A stretch of 64,000 nucleotides of DNA from an uncultured Bacteroidales bacterium (GTDB lineage Bacteria > Bacteroidota > Bacteroidia > Bacteroidales > UBA932), in contig CAMFBM010000001.1 in NCBI GenBank assembly GCA_945948555.1, positions 62,001 through 126,000 of the forward strand, read 5' to 3'. The translations under genes were made by a program, and so were the position numbers. Shown piece after piece: positions 35,013-42,173 of this stretch (positions are counted from its first letter, which is position 1; each line of letters begins with the position of its first letter). Below the pieces are notes generated by a model. It worked only from the letters and a program-made list of their open reading frames with translations, was not told the DNA's origin and made no database searches.

Positions 35013-36620
35013 ATGAAAAAGATATTCATCACAGTTCTGCTGGCAGGGGCGGCAATCGGAGCAGGGGCGCAGTCAATGTATGATGCTCTGAATTTCAGCG
35101 AGAATAGATACTACGGTACCGCCCGCACCCTGGCAATGGGGAATGCATTCACGGCCCTGGGAGGGGATCCGGGTTCAATAGGAATCAACCCTGCAGGTTC
35201 AGCCGTTGCCAGATATTCACAGGTTACAATCACCCCGGGACTGTCAGTTGCAGTCAACACATCCCAGGGAACAGACAACGGTGAATATGGCTTCGGAACG
35301 ACTATGAGAAACACCACTTCGAGATTCTTCCTTCCGAATGTCGGAGTGACACTGAATTTCGACACCCACAGGGAGAGAGGCGTGAAAAACATTTCAATCG
35401 GCTTTGTCAAGAATTCCACCAATCTCTACAACAATGGAGTTTTCGCAAAGGGATTGAATATACATTCCTCCTACTCCGGGTGGCTGGCAAGTGCCAGCAC
35501 CGGCATTGCCCCATCCCTTTTTGAATCCTCAACGGCATACGAAAACGGGGATATCGGCTGGAATCTCATCCTGGGTTACCTCGGAGGTGCCACCTCTCAT
35601 CTTGACGCTTTGGGTGACGACCACATTTACGCAGGTGCGGCTGACAATGTTTTCTATGAATACGACGACCAGGGAAAACTGATCAAAGCACCTATTTCAC
35701 TGGGAGGGCCTATTATTCAGTCATACGGCATTTCTACAAAGGGATACCGCGACGACTACCTCATCAATCTGGGAATGAACATCTCCGACTATGTTTTCGT
35801 CGGGGTGAACCTCGGGATTACGTCCCTCAGTTACAAGAGCGAGCAGACACTTTCAGAGGTCTCTGAAGACAACGACCTCTTTCAGACCGGATTCAACTCA
35901 TTGAAATACAACAGTTCATATCGTGCAAGCGGAACCGGAGTGTATGGAAAGTTCGGAGTTATTGTCACCCCGGTCGGAGGGCTCAGAATAGGAGCTGCCA
36001 TCCAGACCCCTACTTCGACCGTCATCAAGGAAACCTGGGGCGCAAACCTGTCCACAAAATACAAGGACAGCAGCTACAATTCCTCCGCCAGCACCCCTGA
36101 AGGAGAGTATACCTACCGGCTTCTCTCGCCTTTCAGGTTCAATCTCGGAGTTGCCTACACATTCGGCAGCAGGGCCATCCTTAGTGCAGACTATGAGTTC
36201 TGCGACTACAGCAGGATGTTCTTCAAGGAGAGGAACACATTCGACAACAGCGCCTTCAGCGATGTGAACAGCGACATCAAAGGATATATGGGAGCAGGAC
36301 ATCTTTTCAGGCTCGGAGCAGAATTCAAGCCGGCTGACCAGATTTCAGTGAGGGCTGGCTACGAGTTGATGTCATCGCCTGAGAAGTTTGAAAGTGAGAC
36401 CGGGATGAAGTATTCCAAAGCACGCGAACACGCAGTTGCCCTGGGATTCGGCTACAGCAGCAAGGGCTCTTTCTACATCGACGCTGCGGTTCAGGCCAGG
36501 ATGGAACCTGACAAATATGTGATGCCGTACGAGAACTATCTCTCTAACGCATTCTCACCTGAGATTCTCTGCAAGAAAGTACTCTTCAACGCAGCAGTCA
36601 CTTTCGGCTTCCGTTTTTAG
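35013..36620 (+). CDS. OmpP1/FadL family outer-membrane protein
   Basis: 535 residues. Signal peptide ending AGAQ, then the family's opening SMYDALNFSENRYYGTARTLAMGNAFTALGGDPGSIGINPAG with the N-terminal hatch motif NPAG. The beta-barrel ends in VTFGFRF with the terminal Phe of outer-membrane proteins. FadL relatives take up hydrophobic compounds such as long-chain fatty acids; cargo here is unknown. It is probably co-transcribed with the low-complexity secreted protein before it. Its stop is 20 bases from the convergent WbqC-like gene. Confidence 0.9.
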   Translation: MKKIFITVLLAGAAIGAGAQSMYDALNFSENRYYGTARTLAMGNAFTALGGDPGSIGINPAGSAVARYSQVTITPGLSVAVNTSQGTDNGEYGFGTTMRNTTSRFFLPNVGVTLNFDTHRERGVKNISIGFVKNSTNLYNNGVFAKGLNIHSSYSGWLASASTGIAPSLFESSTAYENGDIGWNLILGYLGGATSHLDALGDDHIYAGAADNVFYEYDDQGKLIKAPISLGGPIIQSYGISTKGYRDDYLINLGMNISDYVFVGVNLGITSLSYKSEQTLSEVSEDNDLFQTGFNSLKYNSSYRASGTGVYGKFGVIVTPVGGLRIGAAIQTPTSTVIKETWGANLSTKYKDSSYNSSASTPEGEYTYRLLSPFRFNLGVAYTFGSRAILSADYEFCDYSRMFFKERNTFDNSAFSDVNSDIKGYMGAGHLFRLGAEFKPADQISVRAGYELMSSPEKFESETGMKYSKAREHAVALGFGYSSKGSFYIDAAVQARMEPDKYVMPYENYLSNAFSPEILCKKVLFNAAVTFGFRF

Positions 36621-36640
36621 GAATCTTCCAAAAATATTCC

Positions 36641-37354
36641 TTAACGGACCAGATAGGAAACGGCATCCGGACCTTCATTGAAAAGAAGGTCCATAATGGA
36701 AAGATTCGGGATGAAACCGTGTTTCCCGGCAAAAACCTGGAAATACGGTTTTTCCTTGCCCAGACGCCTGAGAATGTCATCCGGTCTTTTCGGATGTATG
36801 GCCTGCCGGAGATCAACCGCATCAAGCCCGGCATTGTAGGGAAGGCCTTCCCAGACACCTGTCCCTACGGTCTCCCCGCTTTTCAGAAAGTCTTCAGTCA
36901 TCCTGATTTCCACAGGAATACCGATTTTCCGGATGAAGAAGCGGATAATTTCCAGATTTAGTTCCCAGAGTGTTCCGGGCTGGCTGTCAAGGATGGCAAA
37001 GAGCTCATCCTGATAGTATTCAAAGAAGGCTGAAGTCCTGTAGGCCGAGACGATTGCCATCTTGTGCTGTCTCACCCAGGGGGTTGAGTAATCCACCTTG
37101 ATTTCCCTTATCGGAAGTGAATATCCGTTCTCTGAGTGAACAACCGGGAAGGAAAGGGACTGCACTCCGGATGCGGAGTAGAAATGGCAGCGGTTGCGGT
37201 AGGATTGCTTCTGGTAGTTCTCACAGGCCTCAAGAAAGGCCACTGCAGGAGCCGAGGAGACAGATTTACCGCCCCTTCTCAAAATCGCTTCTTGGGAAAG
37301 GGCGGCAAAATATTGAACCGGCGGAAAATACGCCGTAGTCAGCAGTACAGGCAC
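36641..37354 (-). CDS. WbqC-like family protein
   Basis: 237 residues of the WbqC-like family, found in surface-polysaccharide clusters but with no settled reaction. Typical segments are LLTTAYFPPVQYFAAL, QSYRNRCHFYSASGVQSLSFPV, VDYSTPWVRQHKMAIVSAYRTSAFFEYYQDEL and a C-terminal PYFQVFAGKHGFIPNLSIMDLLFNEGP. The start is GTG 37354, which shares its G with the lpxA TAG stop (TAGTG), so translation is coupled to lipid A synthesis. In Bacteroidetes this gene often lies near lipid A or membrane genes. Confidence 0.88.
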   Translation of the reverse strand: MPVLLTTAYFPPVQYFAALSQEAILRRGGKSVSSAPAVAFLEACENYQKQSYRNRCHFYSASGVQSLSFPVVHSENGYSLPIREIKVDYSTPWVRQHKMAIVSAYRTSAFFEYYQDELFAILDSQPGTLWELNLEIIRFFIRKIGIPVEIRMTEDFLKSGETVGTGVWEGLPYNAGLDAVDLRQAIHPKRPDDILRRLGKEKPYFQVFAGKHGFIPNLSIMDLLFNEGPDAVSYLVR

Positions 37355-38169
37355 TATTCAAGTTCTCCCTTGGAACCGGAGCCGCTGTTGCTCCTTACAA
37401 TGCCCCTCTTGGAATTTCTGATGAAATTGAGAATCGTGTCACGCTCCTCGGACTGAGGGAAACCGATTTCCACCCTTGCACAAGCATCGCTGACATTCAT
37501 TCCGCTTGAGTAGATGATGTCATAGATGTCCTTTATGTTGCGGATCTGGTCGGAAGTGAAGCCCCTGCGACGCAGTCCGACGATGTTTATGCCGGCAAAT
37601 GTAATCGGGTCCCTTCCGCAGAGGATGAACGGAGGGATGTCCTTGTTGATCTTGGAACCGCCACCGACCATCGCGTGCTTTCCGATTTTCGAGAACTGGT
37701 GAGCCATCGTGCCTCCTCCGAGTATTGCCCAGTCATCGACGTCGGTCTCTCCTGCAATTCCCACGTAACTTACAAGGATGCAGTGCTCTCCGACAGTACA
37801 GTCGTGTGCAACATGAGTGTAGGACATCAGAAGGGTGTTGCTTCCGATTTTGGTGACTCCCTTTCCGCTCGCCTTTGTGCCGCGGTTGATCGTTGCACAT
37901 TCGCGGATATTTACATTGTCGCCGATCTCGACGTATGTCACTTCACCATCAAACTTCAGGTCCTGAGGGATGGCACCGATGACCGCTCCAGGGAACACTG
38001 TGCAGTTCTTTCCCATCTTGACATAATCGAAAATTGTGGCATGCGGAAGAATCTTGCAACCGTCTCCTATTTCAACATTGGCGGCAATGTAGGCGTAAGG
38101 TCCGACTTCGACATTGTCGCCCAGTTTTGCGTCCGGATGGACTGTGGCAAGAGGATGGATGTTGTTCAT
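37354..38169 (-). CDS. lpxA: UDP-N-acetylglucosamine acyltransferase LpxA
   Basis: First step of lipid A synthesis: transfers a hydroxyacyl chain from ACP to UDP-GlcNAc. 271 residues, slightly longer than E. coli LpxA. A left-handed beta-helix of hexapeptide repeats fills the first 200 residues, and the catalytic His lies in LMSYTHVAHDCTVGEHC. The C-terminal helical part carries GLRRRGFTSDQIRNIKDIYDIIYSSG. It lies 7 bases after lpxC and overlaps the WbqC-like gene by one base. Confidence 0.97.
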   Translation of the reverse strand: MNNIHPLATVHPDAKLGDNVEVGPYAYIAANVEIGDGCKILPHATIFDYVKMGKNCTVFPGAVIGAIPQDLKFDGEVTYVEIGDNVNIRECATINRGTKASGKGVTKIGSNTLLMSYTHVAHDCTVGEHCILVSYVGIAGETDVDDWAILGGGTMAHQFSKIGKHAMVGGGSKINKDIPPFILCGRDPITFAGINIVGLRRRGFTSDQIRNIKDIYDIIYSSGMNVSDACARVEIGFPQSEERDTILNFIRNSKRGIVRSNSGSGSKGELE

Positions 38170-38176
38170 ATTTCTC

Positions 38177-39088
38177 TCATTTTAAGTGGTCCGCAACCAT
38201 TGCAGCCACTTTGGTGTTTATAGAATGACCTGACTTGTAGGCAGTTACCTTAGCGTTCAGGAAACCTCCGATGAGCCTGAGGTCGCCAATCAGGTCAAGA
38301 AGCTTGTGCCTTGCGCATTCATTCGGGAAACGCAGGGTCAGATTGTTCAGATAGCCTTCGCTCGAGATTTTCAGTTTCGGAACATTGAACAGCTTTGACA
38401 TATGCTCAATCTGCTCGTCGGTCACCGGATGCTCGACTATGACGATTGCATTGTCCACATCACCTCCCTTCACCAGATTGTTTCTGAAAAGGAACTCGAT
38501 TTCGTGGAAGAAGACGAAGGTGCGACAAACGCCTATTTCCTCGGCGTAAATCTTTGAGAAGTCCCACTGTGCGCTCTGGACACCCAGAACCTTGGAATTG
38601 AAGTCAATGGTAAGGTCGAAGGACGGCCTGTCGGAAGGTTCAAGGCGGATAAACGCTCCTGTTTCCTCGTTCCGGAATTCGAAAGTATCTTTCAGTTCGA
38701 GATATTTTCGGGGTGCGTCCTGCTCCACGACTCCACGGGGCCAGATTGCATCGACATACGGCTTTGCACTGCCATCGAGAATGGGCACCTCGACATTGTC
38801 AATCTCGACAAGAGCATTGTCAACTCCCATTCCCGTAAGGGCTGAAAGAAGATGTTCGATTGTGGCAACAGAGACATTGCCTTTCGAGATGGTGGTGCTC
38901 CTTGCAGTGGAGGAAACATTTGAGGCAAGGGCCTCTACCACCGCATCCGGACCGATGTCAGTCCTTACGAATCTGATTCCGAAGTCGACCGGTGCCGGCT
39001 TGATTCTGACTTTGGCGACCTTACCTGTGTGCAGCCCCTTCCCGTCAAAACTGTATTCTTTCCTTAATGTCTGTTGTCTCTGAGTCAT
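38177..39088 (-). CDS. lpxC: UDP-3-O-acyl-N-acetylglucosamine deacetylase LpxC, without FabZ domain
   Basis: Committed step of lipid A synthesis, a zinc amidase. 303 residues, the length of stand-alone LpxC. Zinc ligands are clear: H79 in IEHLLSALTGMG and H261/D265 in RHKLLDLIGDLRLIGG; KSGHS (H288) gives the general acid. In most Bacteroidetes LpxC is fused to a C-terminal FabZ dehydratase (about 460 residues in all). Here translation stops after the LpxC domain and lpxA starts 7 bases later, leaving no room for FabZ. The gene order lpxD-lpxC-lpxA is otherwise the usual one. Confidence 0.96.
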   Translation of the reverse strand: MTQRQQTLRKEYSFDGKGLHTGKVAKVRIKPAPVDFGIRFVRTDIGPDAVVEALASNVSSTARSTTISKGNVSVATIEHLLSALTGMGVDNALVEIDNVEVPILDGSAKPYVDAIWPRGVVEQDAPRKYLELKDTFEFRNEETGAFIRLEPSDRPSFDLTIDFNSKVLGVQSAQWDFSKIYAEEIGVCRTFVFFHEIEFLFRNNLVKGGDVDNAIVIVEHPVTDEQIEHMSKLFNVPKLKISSEGYLNNLTLRFPNECARHKLLDLIGDLRLIGGFLNAKVTAYKSGHSINTKVAAMVADHLK

Positions 39089-39165
39089 CTTGGCTGTCTA
39101 TCCTTTTACTGACATATTTAACAATGGGGCGCAAAGATAAGAAATATTATTCAATTATCTGTCAA

Positions 39166-40155
39166 TTATTTTTTACCCTGCTGCCTGAATACAGCGTATG
39201 ACCGCAAAAAATCCCGCAATGCGAAAGCCGGGGTACCCATATAGGCCTGTCCCGGTGTCTTTATGTTGGAAATCAGTCCGGACTGAGCCGAGAATGAAGT
39301 ATTGTCCGCAACGGTGAGATGTCCCGCAATTCCAACCTGACCTCCGATTACGCAATGTTTCCCAATTTTCGAAGAACCTGCAATTCCGGTCTGGGCAGCC
39401 ATCACGGTGTTCTCCCCCACCTCGACATTGTGCGCAATCTGGCAGAGATTGTCGATTTTCACTCCCTTTCTGATGATTGTGGATTCAATCTGGGACTTGT
39501 CGATGGTCGTGTTCGCTCCAATCTCCACGTCATCCTCAATGATGACAATGCCGTTGTGCTCAATCTTCTTGTAGGTTCCATCGTCCTGAGGGGCAAATCC
39601 GAAGCCGTCGGACCCGATGACGGCATTGGCGTGGATGATGACATTGTTCCCGATCTTCATTCCCGGATAAATCCTCACGCCGGGATAAAGGATGCAGTTG
39701 TGTCCTATCGTGACATCGTCACCGACATAGACATTCTCGTAAATTTTGGTGTAGTCTCCCACCCTGGTGCGCCTTCCGACGTATGCAAAATCGCCCACAT
39801 AGACCTTCTTCCCGAATTTCGTCGAGAAGAAATACCTCGAACGCATCCCCCTGTGCCTCTTGTAGGAGCGTTTTTTTGCAGTCACATAGTCCAGAAGCTG
39901 TGCCACTGCCGAATAGGCATTTTCGACCCTGACCATTGTGGCCCTGACAGGCTGTGAAGGTTCGAAAGAATTGTTGACCAGTATTATTGAAGCATTGCAC
40001 TCATACACATAGTGCTCGTACTTTGGATTGGCGAAGAAACAAACGGCACCCGGTTTCCCGTTTTCGATTCTAGCGAAAGTCGACACTGTCACCTCAGGAT
40101 CCCCTTCGACGGTACCACTGAGGATTTCCGCTATTTCCTTTGCTTTGAACTCCAT
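39166..40155 (-). CDS. lpxD: UDP-3-O-acylglucosamine N-acyltransferase LpxD
   Basis: Adds the second hydroxyacyl chain in lipid A synthesis. 329 residues, slightly short of the usual 340-350. A uridine-binding N-domain (about 1-100) with [22 protein letters not shown] is followed by a hexapeptide beta-helix with the catalytic His in [14 protein letters not shown] and the motif [18 protein letters not shown] short helical tail follows. It is first in lpxD-lpxC-lpxA-wbqC-like, with 77 bases before lpxC. It diverges from rimP. Confidence 0.96.
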   Translation of the reverse strand: MEFKAKEIAEILSGTVEGDPEVTVSTFARIENGKPGAVCFFANPKYEHYVYECNASIILVNNSFEPSQPVRATMVRVENAYSAVAQLLDYVTAKKRSYKRHRGMRSRYFFSTKFGKKVYVGDFAYVGRRTRVGDYTKIYENVYVGDDVTIGHNCILYPGVRIYPGMKIGNNVIIHANAVIGSDGFGFAPQDDGTYKKIEHNGIVIIEDDVEIGANTTIDKSQIESTIIRKGVKIDNLCQIAHNVEVGENTVMAAQTGIAGSSKIGKHCVIGGQVGIAGHLTVADNTSFSAQSGLISNIKTPGQAYMGTPAFALRDFLRSYAVFRQQGKK

Positions 40156-40182
40156 ATTTTTGTAGCAGTTAACGGTTCAAAT

Positions 40183-40213
40183 TTTGCGATTTCATAAAAT
40201 TGTTATACCTTTG
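40183..40213 (+). promoter_or_regulatory. Bacteroidetes-type promoter for rimP-nusA-infB
   Basis: TTTG (40183-40186), a 19-base spacer and TACCTTTG (40206-40213): a complete consensus match. Transcription should start near 40220. The in-frame ATG at 40184 lies inside the promoter and cannot be the rimP start. Confidence 0.85.
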
Positions 40214-40230
40214 TCGCGTGAGTTAGAAAT

Positions 40231-40254
40231 GGGGGCGGGCAGCCCCCTTATTTT
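40231..40254 (+). promoter_or_regulatory. Attenuator-like hairpin in the rimP leader
   Basis: GGGGGC pairs with GCCCCC around a 5-base loop and is followed by TTATTTT. The predicted transcript begins only about 11 bases earlier. A terminator-shaped hairpin in the 5' leader of the operon coding NusA and IF2 resembles the rimP-leader type of element described in other bacteria, and suggests attenuation, perhaps feedback by NusA. This is inference from structure and position. Confidence 0.6.
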
Positions 40255-40270
40255 ATGTCAGACAACGACT

Positions 40271-40735
40271 ATGGTAATTACAGAGATTAAAGATGCAATG
40301 GAGGAAGCAATCGTTGCACGGGGTTGCTTCATTGTTGACATAAAGGTTTCAAAGGACAATGACATCGAACTGACAATCGAGTCCGAAAATTCAACGGTGA
40401 CCCTTGACGACTGTGTGGAACTGAGCCGGATTTTCGAATCGCATTTCGACAGGGAGCAGGAGGACTATTCCCTGACCGTCACTTCAGCCGGGCTGGACTG
40501 TCCGTTCAAGGTGCACGGACAGTTCCTCAAGGCTGTCGGAACCGAGGTCGAGGTCTCCCTCAAGGGAGGGAAAAGGTTCAACGCCGTCCTTACATCCGTT
40601 TCGGAGAATGGTGTAACCTTGAAATACGAGGCGATGGAGACCGTAGAAGGCCGCAAACGCAAGGTCAAGGTTCAAAAGGAGGAATTCTTCGACTTCGGGG
40701 AGGTCAACGCCGTCAGGCCACATATCGTTTTTTAA
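40271..40735 (+). CDS. rimP: Ribosome maturation factor RimP
   Basis: Needed for late assembly of the 30S subunit. 154 residues from ATG 40271. The N-terminal domain has MVITEIKDAMEEAIVARGCFIVDIKV and a TLDDCVELSRIFESHFDR helix, followed by YSLTVTSAGLDCPFKVHGQFLKAVGTEVEV, close to the usual VSSPGLDRPL form with Ser-Ala-Gly-Leu-Asp-Cys here. The SH3-like C-domain ends KVKVQKEEFFDFGEVNAVRPHIVF. The open frame extends 29 codons upstream through the promoter, which rules that part out. First gene of rimP-nusA-infB. Confidence 0.95.
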   Translation: MVITEIKDAMEEAIVARGCFIVDIKVSKDNDIELTIESENSTVTLDDCVELSRIFESHFDREQEDYSLTVTSAGLDCPFKVHGQFLKAVGTEVEVSLKGGKRFNAVLTSVSENGVTLKYEAMETVEGRKRKVKVQKEEFFDFGEVNAVRPHIVF

Positions 40736-40762
40736 TATTTGATATATAAACATATATATTAT

Positions 40763-40800
40763 ATATATCACAATATACCACTAATATATCACGATATACC
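40763..40800. repeat. Direct repeat in an A+T-rich spacer between rimP and nusA
   Basis: The 133-base gap is almost all A and T. It contains ATATATCACaATATACC (40763-40779) and ATATATCACgATATACC (40784-40800), 21 bases apart. No gene or promoter consensus was found. It could be a protein-binding site or just low-complexity sequence. Confidence 0.5.
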
Positions 40801-40868
40801 TTATATTTCAGAACAAGACACATATAACATATATATATACCGACATATAAAATATAAAATCATAAATA

Positions 40869-42104
40869 ATGGAAAAGACAGAACTTAAAGACGCTTTTTC
40901 GGAGTTCAAGAATCTGAAGAACATCGACAGGCCCACGATGATGGGCGTTTTGGAGGATGTGTTCCGCACCCAGCTTGCAAAGACCTACGGCTCTGCTGAC
41001 AATTTCGACATCATCATCAACATTGACAAGGGTGACTGCGAGATTTACTGGAACCGCGAGGTCGTGGAGGAGGTCGAGGACCCCAACACCCAGATTGCCC
41101 TTTCAGAGGTGAACAAGGAGGATGACGAGTACGAGATCGGAGAGACCTATGCCGAAAAAGTGGATATGAAAAGCTTCGGCCGCAGGGGGATTCTGAACCT
41201 TCGCCAGAACCTCCAGGGAAGGATTATGGACATCGAGAAGGCAAACCTCTACAACAAGTACTCCGGAATGATCGGAGAGATTTTCACCGGAGAGGTTTAC
41301 CAGACCTGGTCAAAGGAGGCACTCATTCTCGATGAGGACGGGAACGAGCTCAGACTGCCGAAGTCAGAGCAGATTCCGGGAGAGCACTTCAAGAAGAACG
41401 ACACCGTGAAGGCCATCATCAAGAGCGTGGAGATGAAGAACAACACGACTCCTTACATCGTGCTTTCAAGGACATCAAACGAGTTCCTCGAGAAGTTGTT
41501 CGAGCAGGAGGTGCCTGAGATTTACGACGGGCTGATCACAATCAAGAAGGTTGTCAGGGTTCCCGGCGAGCGCGCAAAAGTAGCCGTTGAGTCCTACGAC
41601 GAGAGGATTGACCCGATTGGAGCCTGCATCGGCGTGAAGGGATCAAGAATCATCGGCATCGTTCGCGAACTCAGGAATGAGAACATCGATGTACTCCAGT
41701 GGACAAGCAACACTCAGTTGCTCATCCAGAGGGCCTTGAGTCCTGCGAAGATTTCTTCCGTCGTGCTTGGAGGGCCTGATGAGTCAATCAAGGTGTATAT
41801 GCACTCCGACGAGGTCCGCAAAGGAATCGGCAAGGGCGGATGCAACATCAAGCTTGCCGGAATGCTCGTGGGCAAGGAGATTGAGGTCTGGAGGGACGAT
41901 GAGGAGGATGTGCTCCTGAGCGAGTTCTCCAACGAGATTGAGCCATGGATTATCGAAAGGCTCCAGTCAATCGGATGCGACACCGCAAAGAGCGTCCTTT
42001 CCTACACCCAGGCTGACATTGCCAAGAGGGCTGACCTTGAGGATGAGCAGGTGGAAGAAGTGTTCCGCATCCTCAAGGAAGAGTTCGAAGAAGACAACGA
42101 GTAG
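40869..42104 (+). CDS. nusA: Transcription termination/antitermination factor NusA
   Basis: 411 residues, the short form without the C-terminal acidic AR repeats beyond one remnant. The N-terminal RNA-polymerase-binding domain (about 1-130) is followed by an S1 domain (about 135-200, MIGEIFTGEVYQTWSKEALIL) and two KH domains (YDERIDPIGACIGVKGSRI and the VRKGIGKGGCNIKLAGMLVG helix). It modulates pausing, Rho-independent termination and antitermination. In operon with rimP and infB, as in most bacteria. Confidence 0.97.
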   Translation: MEKTELKDAFSEFKNLKNIDRPTMMGVLEDVFRTQLAKTYGSADNFDIIINIDKGDCEIYWNREVVEEVEDPNTQIALSEVNKEDDEYEIGETYAEKVDMKSFGRRGILNLRQNLQGRIMDIEKANLYNKYSGMIGEIFTGEVYQTWSKEALILDEDGNELRLPKSEQIPGEHFKKNDTVKAIIKSVEMKNNTTPYIVLSRTSNEFLEKLFEQEVPEIYDGLITIKKVVRVPGERAKVAVESYDERIDPIGACIGVKGSRIIGIVRELRNENIDVLQWTSNTQLLIQRALSPAKISSVVLGGPDESIKVYMHSDEVRKGIGKGGCNIKLAGMLVGKEIEVWRDDEEDVLLSEFSNEIEPWIIERLQSIGCDTAKSVLSYTQADIAKRADLEDEQVEEVFRILKEEFEEDNE

Positions 42105-42139
42105 CAGGGCTTCCTGCTGGGGTGCGGAAAGGTTCCGCA
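42103..42139 (+). promoter_or_regulatory. Two intercistronic hairpins between nusA and infB
   Basis: AGCAGG-gctt-CCTGCT (42103-42118) begins within the nusA stop codon, and TGCGGAA-agg-TTCCGCA (42123-42139) follows 4 bases later. No T-run follows, so these are more likely RNA stability or processing structures than terminators. Confidence 0.65.
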
Positions 42140-42173
42140 TCATTGTATATTGTAAAATAAAGGGGTATAAAAT

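Noticed and set aside
40184..40270. 29-codon upstream extension of RimP
   Set aside because: Overlaps the promoter and predicted transcription start, so it cannot be translated from that promoter.
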